64,000 nucleotides of DNA from Lepisosteus oculatus (taxonomy: Eukaryota; Chordata; Actinopteri; Semionotiformes; Lepisosteidae): positions 17,353,817 to 17,417,816 of the forward strand of contig NC_090699.1 of the NCBI RefSeq assembly GCF_040954835.1. The letters run 5' to 3'. Under the pieces are notes generated by a model. It did no database searches, was not told where the DNA came from, and saw nothing but the letters and a program-made list of their open reading frames with translations. Shown here in pieces: positions 42,839 through 60,400 of the stretch. The translations under genes were made by a program, and so were the position numbers. Every line of letters begins with the position of its first letter. Positions within the stretch are counted from its first letter, which is position 1.

Positions 42839-44105
42839 GTTATGCTTGAAGGCCAAGATGACAATCTGAACTTGTGCAAACTCCTCTGCGGCTCCTATTC
42901 CCTGTTGCCTGGCTTGTATGAAGTGTATCCAGACTACAGCATTACATTCCTTGAAGCAGACCCACTTTTTCCATGACGTCATTTTCAAAATCACTAAAAC
43001 GGTTTGATTAAGAGGAAATGATTTGTCTGACTGTTCCGCCGTGGCCAGTAATACTGCTCTTACTGGAAATCCTGGGCAAAATATCGGACCTCCAGGGAGT
43101 AAACCATTCAACAGCTGCACACACTGCTACTGTATGGTCTCCCATCAGATCACTTCATAAATAACTCTACATTGTTCGAGCTTTCTGTCGCTACTGCCTG
43201 AGCCTTGGTTAGTTTGCTATGAAGCGGACCAAGAGGTATTCCAGTCACCTGCAGGCCTGTCTGTCACCTGTCTAATTCCCTGCTGGACAGGCTGTGAGAG
43301 CCGGGCTGAAGACCAGGAGATTCCAGTGAGCGATATCGCCTCACGTGTCTGGATGAACAGTAGCCTGAGCTGCTCAGAGGCTGGCCACGCCACAATCCTC
43401 TCAAGCAGTCAGGCTCTAGGAATAGAAGCTTCTCTTGGAGCCTTTCTTTGTGTGCGTACTCGAGTCAGCACGTGAGGGAGAGATGAGTGTCTGCTTTGGG
43501 AGAAACGTGTGGTGAAGTCTAAAGGCTCAATGGAAGAGTCATGAAATAGTTCCAGAATTGTTAGTCCTCCCACACATTCCGCAAATAAAGCTTTGAGTGT
43601 ATTTTGTGCACTTGTGACCATCTTTCAGTCAACCTCTGCTGCAACATTGCAGGACTCGGTCTGCTCTAGTCATTACACTGATATCCGTCTGTCTCTGCTG
43701 TACTTTGTCTAATTTATGATTGTTTCCATCTTCTAAATTTCTCATTTGAAAGCCATTTAAAGAAGCACTTGTTGTTAGAGATACTGTATACGGCAAATGT
43801 AAGTGTTGCACTGCTGGCTGGGTAAGAGCACTGCACATCTAAGTGTTTTGAAGCCATAAATTTTAGCATCCTTTCTTTAAAGAAAAGAAACTAAAGAGTA
43901 TAATGTGTATAATGTTTGCTTTTCTCTTTGACACTATTATTATGCCCATTGTTACGTAATGGCTTTCTTTTTTGGGGATCAGTAATACTAACAGCCTTTG
44001 CTTGTGGCCTAATACTGTCAGGCTCCACGAGATTGTGGTGCATTTTTTGAGTATGATCTGCTGTTGATGTGTGCTTGTGAGTTTTGCAATGTAACTGAAA
44101 ATAAA
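42839..44105 (+). other. RASSF4 3'UTR and poly(A) signal
   Basis: After the stop codon there is no further conserved exon. AATAAA at 44100-44105, within 'gaaaataaagtgctattt', is the best poly(A) signal and gives a 3'UTR of about 1.27 kb. Confidence 0.6.
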
Positions 44106-44464
44106 GTGCTATTTGAAAGCATCATACAAGTTGTGTTCTCCATACCATAATTTTGGCACTGATTTCTGGATTTTATTAAATTTCTTAAAGGCTTCGCAAA
44201 AATACCTATTATAAACTTTCCAATAATAGTGCTGACTGTTGCAGACTTCCGTCTTGCAGTTTATTGAGGTTCATATTAGTTTTTATACAGTGGAGCCAGA
44301 TCTATAAAAGTTCTTTATCCTGTAACTGGAGTGCGACTGAGAATAATAATCTTTTAATCCTGTGGAAAAAAAAATCAGTGTGTTGTTTAATCCTGGGAGA
44401 AGGGTTGGGTTCTTGAATGTTTTCTTAGAGAACATTCTGTAAGCACTTGCTAGTTCCATTATAC

Positions 44465-44765
44465 AGGCCACCTAACCATCCATCCATTTTCTTACTGTTT
44501 TATCCAGTACAGGGTTACAGGAGAGCCAGAGCCTATCCTGGCAAGCAATGGGCACAAGGCAGGGTACACTTTGGAGAGGATGCCAGTCCATTACAGGGCA
44601 GACACACAGACACAAACACAGTCCCAGACTTGAACTCACTCACATCACGCCAGTTTTCCCAGAAGCCATTTAACCTGCCAGCATGTCATTGGAGTGTGGA
44701 AGGAAGCCAGATCACCCGGAGGAAGCCCTCACCAGCATGAGGAACTCCACACTGCTAGCACCCCA
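44465..44765 (-). repeat. L2/V-SINE-type repeat, minus orientation
   Basis: 'ccatccatccattttcttac', 'gagccagagcctatcctggc' and 'gatgccagtccattacaggg' are the reverse complement of the repeat at 17024 and 63383. Confidence 0.8.
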
Positions 44766-46252
44766 GGAACTGAGTCTGATAATCATGAGATCTTAATCCT
44801 GTGAAAGTCACACCAGACATTGCGCCTCCTCAGACTTTGTAAGCATTGCTAGGAATTTCACTTATGAGCTAAAGTTTTTTTAAACACGTCCTTGTGGTGA
44901 CTAAAAGAAAAACTATCGGCTCCTGGACTTCATGTTAATCACATTTACTGATGATTGTGGGATTAAATTATAGGCTGCAATAACACGTCTACCATGAAAT
45001 AGTGAAGACCTTGGTCATCACTTTAGAAGTGAAATGGCTCAGTTATTGTTAGAAATTGTTTGCCTTACAGATGTTCGATTCCAGTATGTCAGAGTGTTTC
45101 TAAAGATTTACAGTAAGGCAGGCACACAAGAAAACTAAATAGTTACAGTTGCTAAAAAGAAAACAACTCCCAATGACTTAGTAAATACCATACTGAATGT
45201 TTGATTATTAATTAATGATGGCAATCGTGTATTAAATGGACAGTGAGCAGGACGTTTTTCCCAGCAGAGAGGAGTCACAACACTTACAGAGAGGTCAAGG
45301 CAGCCAGGACAAAGTGACCATTTTTGAAATGTTCTTGCCTCTTACAGATCCCGTATCTGTGCTCGAAATGCTGAACTCATCTACATTTCTCCTTGAAATT
45401 GTAAAGCTCTCAAACATATGTATTGTTCTCTGTTTTGAGGCTGGAACTAAAGCACTATCACTATTATTTCCTGTTTCCAGGTTCAGTGTGGTACAATAGT
45501 TTTTTTTTTGCTTAACCTGATGAGCTCCGCGATTTTTTCCCATGGGCTTTTCCAGCGTCTCTGTGGACAAATCCGAAGGTAAAATCCAGGCTGGCTGGCC
45601 CTGACCCCAGCGGGTTCGCCGTGGGGGCTTCCAGAGAGACAACAGGCCCAGTTTCCTTTCCCAGGAAAACCCCCGGAAGCAAAGCGGAGTGAGGGAGTGA
45701 CAGGACTCGGTACTCCCTCTTGGTTGTGGCTAGTTGGCGTGTTTCTCATTCATGTTGTTTTGAGCAGTTGCAGAACAGAATTAACACATTTCAGATGAGC
45801 TCTTGGGAAAATAACTGCACTGCTAAATTGTTCAGTCCTTGACAGATCTGCTAATCTTGTCTTATTAGACCCTTTACATTGTCTGTTTACAACTCCTAAC
45901 AATTCAGTAATGTCTTACACATTGACATGCCTGTCAGTGGAAAATCTGAAAATAAGTAAAATATTTGAATTAAGCAAACTCCAATGGTACCTGGGAGTCC
46001 TCCAGGACAAAAAAGAGCAGCCCCTCTCTGCGGTGCTGAAGATACTGAGGGGTGGGAGAGCTTGGAGCAGCGCGGAGAGCCTGGGACACACGAGACACCC
46101 CCCGTCGGACAGCAGGACTCTGGGAGCAGCTGAAGAGATGTCATGGAATGGAGGCCCTTACTGCATTCACACATTCTGACCTTGAGTCTCAGTGGCAGTG
46201 GATGAGGGGTTTATTGAATCTTTCACTTTTTTTATCAAGGAAGGTAGATGTA

Positions 46253-46447
46253 AGATGTTGGGGTGCTCCAGAGAGATGTGTGATGTTGGGGTGCTGTAGG
46301 GAGATGTGGAATGTTGTGGAGCTGTAGGGAGTTGGGATGTTGGGGTGCTGTAGGGAGATGTGGGATACTGGGATGCTGCAGGGACATGGGATGTTGGGGT
46401 GCTGGGATGTTGGGGAGCTGTAGGGAGTTGTGGGATGTTGGGGTATT
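46253..46447 (+). repeat. Minisatellite
   Basis: Imperfect tandem units built on 'gatgttggggtgctgtaggg' plus 'agatgtgg' (about 28-34 bases), six or more copies with length variants. G-rich on the + strand. Confidence 0.9.
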
Positions 46448-47984
46448 ACAGATAAAAGCACTCTAGATCCATGAAAGTATGTGATGATTGGTGCAAAACT
46501 GTCCATCGTCAGACTAGCAGCTCCAGGATTCTGACCAGTACAGCATTGAGCCTGTGCCTCTAAACATCCTTTGTGGGACAAACCTGGGATGAACCTGACT
46601 TTGAATCAAACTTTTCATTATTTTGAATCCAATCATCACTTGAAACTATTAAAATGAATACATTATTTCAAAAAGAAACTTTTCACCCAAGCTGGGAAGA
46701 GAGACACTTCTCTATACAAAGAGTTGTGGGAGTATGGTAGAATGCTGTCCAGCTGTGTTGTCATATTGCCTTTTTTTATTTCAACAAACAGCCAGAAAGA
46801 GATCCACCTACCTTGTGACTACCTAATGCGTTACACTGGCTGAGTAGCCTCCTCTCATTTGTAACGTTTCTCATATCCCTCAATGGCTGAATGGTGCAAT
46901 TGACTTAAATAGCCTGGTTTCCGCCTGCTTCCAGGGCTTTAACCACTGAGGAGTTTCTCTTCCTGGAGAGCTGTGCTGCGTTCCTCCCTTCGCCACAGCT
47001 GGTGTCACGAGTGGGCTGATGCTGCTATAATCTTGTCACGGTCTCCTGGCAGGTCCCCCTGGGAGTCCCTCCCAGCTGCACATGTCCGCGCCCCTGTGCT
47101 CAGCACTTTGCGACCTCACGGTCAGAGGGATGCCAGTCTATCGCAGGGCCGCAGCTGAAGAGTCCATCAGGGCGTTAACCTGGGCGTCCTCCGCCATAAG
47201 GGTGAACCACGAACCAGGGGGCATAAGTGGAGACTACAGGGAAAGCCTTTCGAAGCTTAACACAAAGGGGTGTGGGAGTGTGGAACAAGTTAACCTGCCA
47301 CATTGTTAAAGCTGATACCCTTGTTTCTCTCACAAATCAACTCCTGGGATTACGTACCTATTAACTATCAAACAGACTACATGGAAGCTCCAAATGTCCT
47401 CATCTCATTTCTAATGGTTTTATGTGTTTTATATTGGAAGAACATACAAACTCCACCAAATGCCCCAAACCACCATTAAACCCAGGATTCTGGAGCAGTG
47501 AATAAAACTTCATCTAAAACGAGACTTTAATTAAATCATTTTTTGCATCATTTTATTGATCAGCCCAGTACAAGCTTCACTTGACTGTCTCTGGGGAGGA
47601 AGCGGCCAGGCGCAGAAGGCGGCACGTTTCTGTCTGTAGTATCTTTATTTCAGGTGCGCACATAAACACGGGGCTTAAGGTCAGGCATAGTGAGGTGAGG
47701 CTGTTACTGCAAGATGTGTAATAGAAATGCATTGCGTTTCTATTATCTATTATTTCCGAGGGCACAGCAGGTGTCCAGGTACAGAGTACAGGAAGGCCTT
47801 GCATCTGTCTCAAGAAGTCATTTTAGTTTGCGTGAAAACAGATTTGACATTCCTAAAAGAAATGAAATCTCCACTTTTTACAGAATGCCATCCCCTGCTT
47901 AATCCCACAATTTTAACGTAAATGCAGTCTTACAGAGCACGAGCCGTATATAAAAGTGGTTTTATAGGGATTGAAGCGTGCTGA

Positions 47985-49500
47985 CATTATATGGATGTTT
48001 TAGATGATGGCACATCAGCAGATGGCATCTTATCTAACCCAGGACAGAAGGAAAAATTAAAGTCTCCTGCAAGGATAATATTATTACAATCCATAGTAGT
48101 GAGTTGTCCAAACACATCAATAAAGAATTGTTCATCTTGCATACTGTACATCCTATCACCACTTCTTCCCCATATAGTAATCCCTTAACTATTCCAACAC
48201 TACCTTCTTTATCCACATAAGTTGAGTTGACTGTAAATGGGAGATTCTTATGAATGAGAATAACCACACCTCGTTTTTTGGTGGAGAATGATGAGTAATA
48301 AACTAGCCCTACCCATTCCCTTTTAGGTTTTATATTGTTCCAGATCATTCAAGTGCGTTTCCTGTAAAAATGCTATGTGAATCTTATCTCGTTTCAGGAC
48401 GTTCAGAATCTTTTTCCTTGTAACTACGCTATTCACCCCTTTTACATTCTAAGTGCGTATCTTAACACTATTCGTGGTGTTTTTTTAGTTGTAATACGGT
48501 AACGCGGTGGCTGAATCGCAGTATAATGCAACATAACAGTAAATAGCAAATAGAGCAGCTGCACTTAACTGTTCCATACATTTCGAAGAAAAAAAACGTC
48601 TTGGGGAAAAATCAGTTTGTGACCACACACAGTACATGAGGTACAGTAACAGCACTTGTCAGGTATTTAAGAAAGAAAAAAAGGAACTTTGTTAACATCG
48701 AGTAACGGTGATAAAGACAAAAAAAAACAGTCTTAGAACAAGATTGCTAGACTCAGTCTGCAAACTAAACTAAGAAAAGGTCCAACAAAATTGTTTAGCT
48801 TCTCTGCGTAGTTAACAGAGCAGTGTAACTAAAGGTTGCCGCTGGTCACGAAGCTGCGGCAGTCAGCAATGAGGTACGCTCAGATATAGGGGGCTCAACT
48901 ATTACACTAAAAACAAAAACTGTCTACTCCTCGCCAACATAATTCGTTACAGTCTTAAATTTCTATACAAAACAGTATCATCCTTGTTTCAACATGAACA
49001 TTAATATATAAAAAAAACAGAATCTTAAAAATAGAGAACATTTAAAACGTCAGAGAAGGTTCCGCCTGCAGGCATAACCGCTCAGTTCTCTGCTCGGTCA
49101 GATCTACAAACTAAAGCCACTATAGCCTGCTCGTTCATCAGCGGACCTCTCACGTCCTATTCAGACGTGGGGGATTTCTGTTGAATATGTTTAAGGAAGT
49201 TCTCTGCTTCTTCTAAGCGTTAATGATCGCGGGATACGGGAACGACTACCTCAGTCCAGCATCACGCAGCCTCCTTCTCGCGTCGGCGGTTTCCGCCCTC
49301 TTTTCCTGCACCTCGACCGAGAAGTCTCGGAGGATGGAGACTCTTTTCCCCTCCGCCATGACTTCTTTCTTGGCCCTGGCCGCTTCCATTACCTTCATTA
49401 CCTGTCCCGGTAGTTGTGCAGCCTCACCAGCACGACGGCCCTGGGTACAGGTGTTCCGCCCCCCGACTTGATTTCGTCCCCCTTCATTTTCATGCCAAGG
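47985..49500 (-). mobile_element. Decayed L1-type LINE fragment (ORF1 end and ORF2 endonuclease)
   Basis: On the minus strand, about 49500-49140 translates, with stops and frameshifts, to an L1 ORF1 C-terminal domain: LVRLHNY, VMKVMEAARAKKEVM, then RVSILRDFSVEVQEKRAE. Downstream, about 48460-48000 gives an AP-endonuclease start of ORF2: RKKILNVLKRDKIHIAFLQE followed by TH, and after a frameshift STKKRGVVILIHKNLPF. The glutamate in LQETH is a catalytic residue of this endonuclease family. Reverse transcriptase is absent, and it is clearly dead. Confidence 0.8.
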
Positions 49501-50169
49501 GTTTCAGGGATTATATGGATGTTTTTTTAAAAAAAAATTAAAAAGCAGATGAGACTGCGGAAAACTCCGAAATGTAGTTTTAAATCAAAGTTTCCGTGTT
49601 TTGATAACTTGAACTTTGCAGCACTGTCAAATCGCTGTTTTGTAATTAACCCTACAAACCCCTTGACAGCAAACACTCCACAGACACAATGTTCAGGTAC
49701 ACAGATTTCGAAGTTCGGTCGTAAAGTCTGGGCGGTACAGTTAGGAGAGTAATAAAAAAGCAAAGTACTGTACTGTGCACTTCTCCCGTCTCTGCAGGGA
49801 AGCTCTCCAGCGCCCTCTTGAGGAAAAGTTTCCAAATTCAAAGTGGATAAAATACGTACAATTCCAATACAGAACGGAATTTTAGAAATTAACTTTCAGC
49901 ATTGTATCGCATGTATGCATTTTAAAAATAAACGTATTTATAAATGTCACTGACGTTGTATAAACATATCGTCTAAAAAAGCTCTCAATAGCTTAAAAAA
50001 ATACCCCAAGGACATACAGATCGGTAGTAAAAACGTGGTCGTGATCAATTCTCCCGTACTTGAAAATCCTTCAGAAAAATACACATAGCTGGCAAAAGCA
50101 GGACAAAAACGTACCGCGATGCACCCGCTACGTTTGAAAAAGCTTTAGATCCCTCGCTGGTCTAGAAAG

Positions 50170-50501
50170 CGGTGGCTCTTTTACACAGCTATTCAGTGGC
50201 GGAACAACAGCGGGCTCGGTGCGGGAACAGGTTGAGAGATAGCGGCTCTGTCACGTGTCGACGTGTACTCTGGCTCGAGCGTGTGCAGGGGGTCGCGTTC
50301 TGCAGTCTGTCGCCGCTGTGCAGAAACTACAGGCTTGAAAGGCAACATAACCGCCGTTTGACCTCGACAGGAGCAAGCAGCTGCTGCCGCTTTCTGCAAT
50401 CGTACCTAACGTCTGCAGGCTTGGCGATGGCTCTCTGCTAGTGGACGTGGCGCACGGAGCATTATCATATAGGAAGCCGCAAGTGAAAGCTTGCCATCGT
50501 A
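50170..50501 (+). promoter_or_regulatory. PAOX promoter and 5'UTR region
   Basis: This CpG-rich stretch just upstream of the PAOX start has no TATA box at a usual distance. A CACGTG E-box lies at 50252-50257, within 'gtcacgtgtcgacgtg'. Its composition differs sharply from the AT-rich sequence to its left. Confidence 0.55.
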
Positions 50502-56055
<5,554 letters not shown>

Positions 56056-56443
56056 AGAACTAAGAGTCTCTGAGAACGTCTTTCACTCCCGCTGAGAATG
56101 CACGATAGACTGGAAAGAGTGGGGACATCTAGTGCCTTATATTCTGAGATTTTAAGTGCACATTTTGAAAAACAATTGCATATGCACAGTTCCAAAAGGA
56201 TGATAAAAATGTTCAAATGTATTCAGTTAATTAAAAGTATTTTAGATACTTGACTTGGTAGTGCTTTGTGTTGAATATTTTTAAAATGAATGGTGTTCTC
56301 CTAATATCACCACATGAAATCCTCAGCATCACACAAAACGGTAAGAAAATATGAACTTCATCTGATCATGATATGTATATATACTATATACGTGCTTCTT
56401 TCTTCTGGTGCACTGATTGCATATGGTCATCAATCAAAAAAGG

Positions 56444-56500
56444 AATAAATTTTAAACTGATTCTGTTTGTCAACCCATCTGTATTTAAACTCAAAATAAA
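56444..56500 (+). other. Poly(A) signals of PAOX
   Basis: Two AATAAA hexamers, at 56444-56449 and 56495-56500, give a 3'UTR of about 400-460 bases. Confidence 0.6.
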
Positions 56501-56637
56501 AAAGCACTTCCTCATTGGCAGCTGTACAGGTTGGAATTTATAATACTTGGCATTTATTCATATGTGTGTCACTCTTTTTTTATTTTCTATCTAGATGCAC
56601 TGTCAAGACAATGATATCTGAAGGGAAAGGGGGGTAT

Positions 56638-56935
56638 TAAAAATAATAATAATTGCTTACACTTATATAGCGCTTTTCTGGACACTCCACTCAAAGAGCT
56701 TTGCAGGTAATGGGAATCCCCTCCACCACCACCAGTGTGCAGCCCCACCTGGATGATGGGATGGCAGCCATAGTGCGCCAGAACGCTCACCACACATCAG
56801 CTAGCAGTTGGGAGGAGAACAGAGCCAATTCATAGATGGGGATTATTAGGAGGCCATGATTGGTAAGGGCCAATGGGAAATCTGGCCAAGGACACTGGGG
56901 TTACACCCCTACTCTTTTTGAGAAAGGCCCAATGT
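56638..56935 (-). repeat. SINE-like repeat, copy B
   Basis: Starts with AAT units on the + strand, then 'cacttatatagcgcttttct', 'cctccaccaccaccagtgtg' and 'attattaggaggccatgatt'. Better preserved than copy A at 9525. It lies between PAOX and MTG1. Confidence 0.85.
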
Positions 56936-57441
56936 ATTGGTTGTAGCGACATTTATAAAACTGACCTTTATGTTCTTTTCCTGTAATTCTTCCAAAAAAC
57001 GTATTTGTCCAAAGCTTTTTAACTTGATATGAACACTTAACACTTAACACTCCTACTACTTCTTGCCAAAATTCAAAGAACAATAATCAGAATGTTTCTG
57101 AAATTTCTGTTTCTGACTTTTAGTATCTTCCACAATACTACTCATACTTTGTTCTAATAATTTCAAACAAAAATGCTAATTGAGCGATTGAACCAATCAG
57201 TTAATTGTTATTAAAACACAATTATGATTATGTTTACAATTTTTTAAAAAAGCTACAATTACTGCAGCTAATACAGTACTGTAGATCCATCTGCCGCAAT
57301 GGAGATGTTTTATGAGCGGAACACTTTTCCTCGACTTTAGGACGCCACCCGGAGCTTAAGCGATGTAACACTTGTTTAGCTTAGCATGGACGAAGGTGTT
57401 GGGTAGGACGTAAAGTACATATGAAAAAAAGAGGTTTAAAA

Positions 57442-60400
57442 ATGAGACTGCAACGAGTATTGTGTTCAGCTGCAAAATTCAGGGATGTTTTTGACTTTGG
57501 TAAAAGAGACGTTGCACACTGGTTTCCTGGGCACATGGCAAAAGGTGGGCATCATTTGTTACCGAAGGACGAGAGGGATACAGTAAATGCGCTCGGTCAC
57601 CTGGAGCGTAGAAATCCTTCCCTTCGTTATTTATTTGCATAGCTTTATCTTCCGGGCGGTGGAGTGCTTACCTGTTACTGTTCTGTGTGCCCAGCTCGCT
57701 TTCTAGTCAATGTGGGCTCTGAAAATATATATTTTTTTAATTTAACGCTAAAACAACTGCTGTACTTTTTCATTAAAAATATCGCATCGCACCTCCCCTA
57801 GAACTGTCCGTAAATTTACCCATTGTTAAACCTCACTTTCTGTATGCATGTATATGTAATTGGTCTTTCTCTGTAGGGCTCAAACAAATGAGGGCAAGCC
57901 TGAAGAAAGTGGACTGTATCATAGAAATCCATGATGCCAGAATATCCTTTGTTGTTGGGTTTAAAACCTTGTTTGGTTTAGTTTTGAATTCCCTAAGAAT
58001 TGGTGTTTAACCTTGTGATGAATGCTTAGCCCCCCTGTCACCCTGTATGGATGAATGCTGATTTCTCTTACTTACCGGATGTTGTGAATCCTGCCTTTGT
58101 TCTTCATGCTCAGCGGCGTATCTTTAACTAGATCACATACCGCTTTCTGGACGGAACCCTCTCTTTCAGGAAAGCTTGCACATCAGACCACATTTACTTG
58201 TGCTGAATAAGATGGACTTGGCCGATCTGTCTAACAAACAGGTGCAGTTTGGGTTCGACTTGTGCTTAAAGAGTAAAAATTTAAGTGAAAGTGCAATTCT
58301 GTTCTCCTTTTATAACATAAAGGGTAAACTTTGAAGAGGTTGCTGACCATAATTAGTAGTGTTTTATGTTGCTTTCAAACAGCTACACAGGTCCATGACT
58401 CTTTTAAAGGTAATTAAGCTATCTACATGTTGGTATAACCTGTACAGGTGAAATATCACCATGGTCCATATCAACATGGATTTATAGAAGGTCTTAGTTA
58501 ACCAACTTGTTAGAGTGAACAATAAACAACAGTAATGGACACGCACACAGTGTATTTAGTGTTTCAGAAGGCTTTTGATAAAATTCCTCATAAAAGATTA
58601 AAACATTAATCAAGCTCAAGTTCACGTTTATTTGTCATTCCAGCCATATACAAGTACACAGTGGAACGAAATATCGTTCCTCCTGGTCCACGGTGCAAAT
58701 ACAGACAGGACACTGACATAGACATTGTAGACAGGATACACATAGTGCAAAGTGCAGACAGTGCAAATTACAAGGCAAATACATAGTACAATATACACAA
58801 CACACTGGGGGGATTTGAACCCTGTTTCTGGAATTGGAGTGGGTGCAGGTAGATTCCAGGGTGTTGAAGAGCCTGACAGCCTGTGGGAAGAAGCTGTTAC
58901 AGAGTCTGTAACATAATTCATTCTCAAATTATAGGCATTGAGGGAAACATGAGCAGGGCTGGAGAAATTGTTAATAAAAGAGAGCACAGATAAGCGGTGA
59001 AATTGGACAGATATTTGGTGTTTCTATAATTAGTGGAGTATCACAGGTATCTGTCTTAGCATTACTCCTTTTCCTAATTTATGTTAATGAACAAGATTGA
59101 ATGAACCTCCCGTGTCTCAAAACAGTTTGTTTGCATGATGTGTGTCCTTGTTCTCTAACGACATGTGTCCTTGTTCTCTTAGCGGATTCTGGGGCAGCTG
59201 GAGAAGAAAGAAGTGAGGCACGTTGTGTTCACAGACTGCTTGCTGCAGAGGGGTGAGCAAGTCAAGAAGGTGAGACGCCCAGCAGGGCGAGCGCACAAGC
59301 AAACAGCCTCGAATATGTTTCTCGTATGGAATTAATCAGGAGTCCTGCAGAGCTGAACTACATACAAACATGATCCGGCATTCCTGTGAGTGCAACCTGG
59401 CTGCCCTGAACTATTATTGCACAGTAACTCTCACGTAAAATGTGTGTTTTGCGGATCCTTGCGAATTGTTTTTTTGTCCGTATAATGCCTCATGTTAAGG
59501 GTCTGTCCAGAAATGTTTTTTTTTAATGTTAAAAATAAGTTGCCGTGGCTCTGTGAAAGCTTTCCCTCCGAGCCCGTTTGTGAGATTTGTCAGCCTGGTT
59601 TCAGGAAAGCTGGGCGCATCGTGCGAGATTGACGTGGGTTAATCCAGCTGTTGTTCTTCCTGCCCCTCCAGGTCGTTCCCCTGGTAACGGAGCTCATCGA
59701 GAACAGCCCTCGCTTCCACAGGGCAGAGGTGAGGGACTCATCAGCTGAGGTCTAGGTTCTGGAGATCTGTTCTATTTGGTAATAACATGGCCTCTACCCC
59801 TTTCGAGTGGAATTAATTATTTTTATATTATTATAACAAACTAGTGCTGGACACTTTTATATTCTTAAGTCTTAAGAATGAAGCAGCTTAGAGAAATGGA
59901 GAAAAATGCCACGTTATTGTTTTTATTGCTCCTTCCTGTGGTAGAAATCTGTTTATCTGTTGTTATTATTCTTAATTTTCCACCCATGAGTCCCCTGAGA
60001 AATGGCTGAAGTCTGGAAGGTAGAGACCTGTCAGTTTTTGGTATTATGTTAAATTTTGTCATGATTTAGTAGCAACAGGCTAGTGACACTTCTTGTATAG
60101 TCTGGACTCTGAAATTGGCGAGAGGAAGAGCCTGAACAATATTGTTGCATTTCTAGGACATGGACTATTGCGTGATGGTGATTGGAGTGCCCAATGTTGG
60201 GAAGTCTTCTCTGATAAATGCCATACGAAGAATACATTTGAAAAAAGGTAATGCACATGTAACAGGTTTCTTCACAGTAAAAGAAAGATAGTCTTATAAG
60301 TAATATACTTAGTCCATTTAGTAGATTGACTGTATTTATCTTTTGATTTTCATTGCATCATGCATCTCAACAAAGATGACAACCTAAAGAATTTCTTATT

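Larger units (their letters stand above)
44106..50170. other. Gene-free region between RASSF4 and PAOX
   Basis: No supported gene. It contains an L2-type repeat (44465-44765), a minisatellite (46253-46447), LINE-tail fragments near 46780-46880 and 47265-47400, and a decayed L1-type element (47985-49500). It separates two conserved synteny blocks. Confidence 0.65.
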
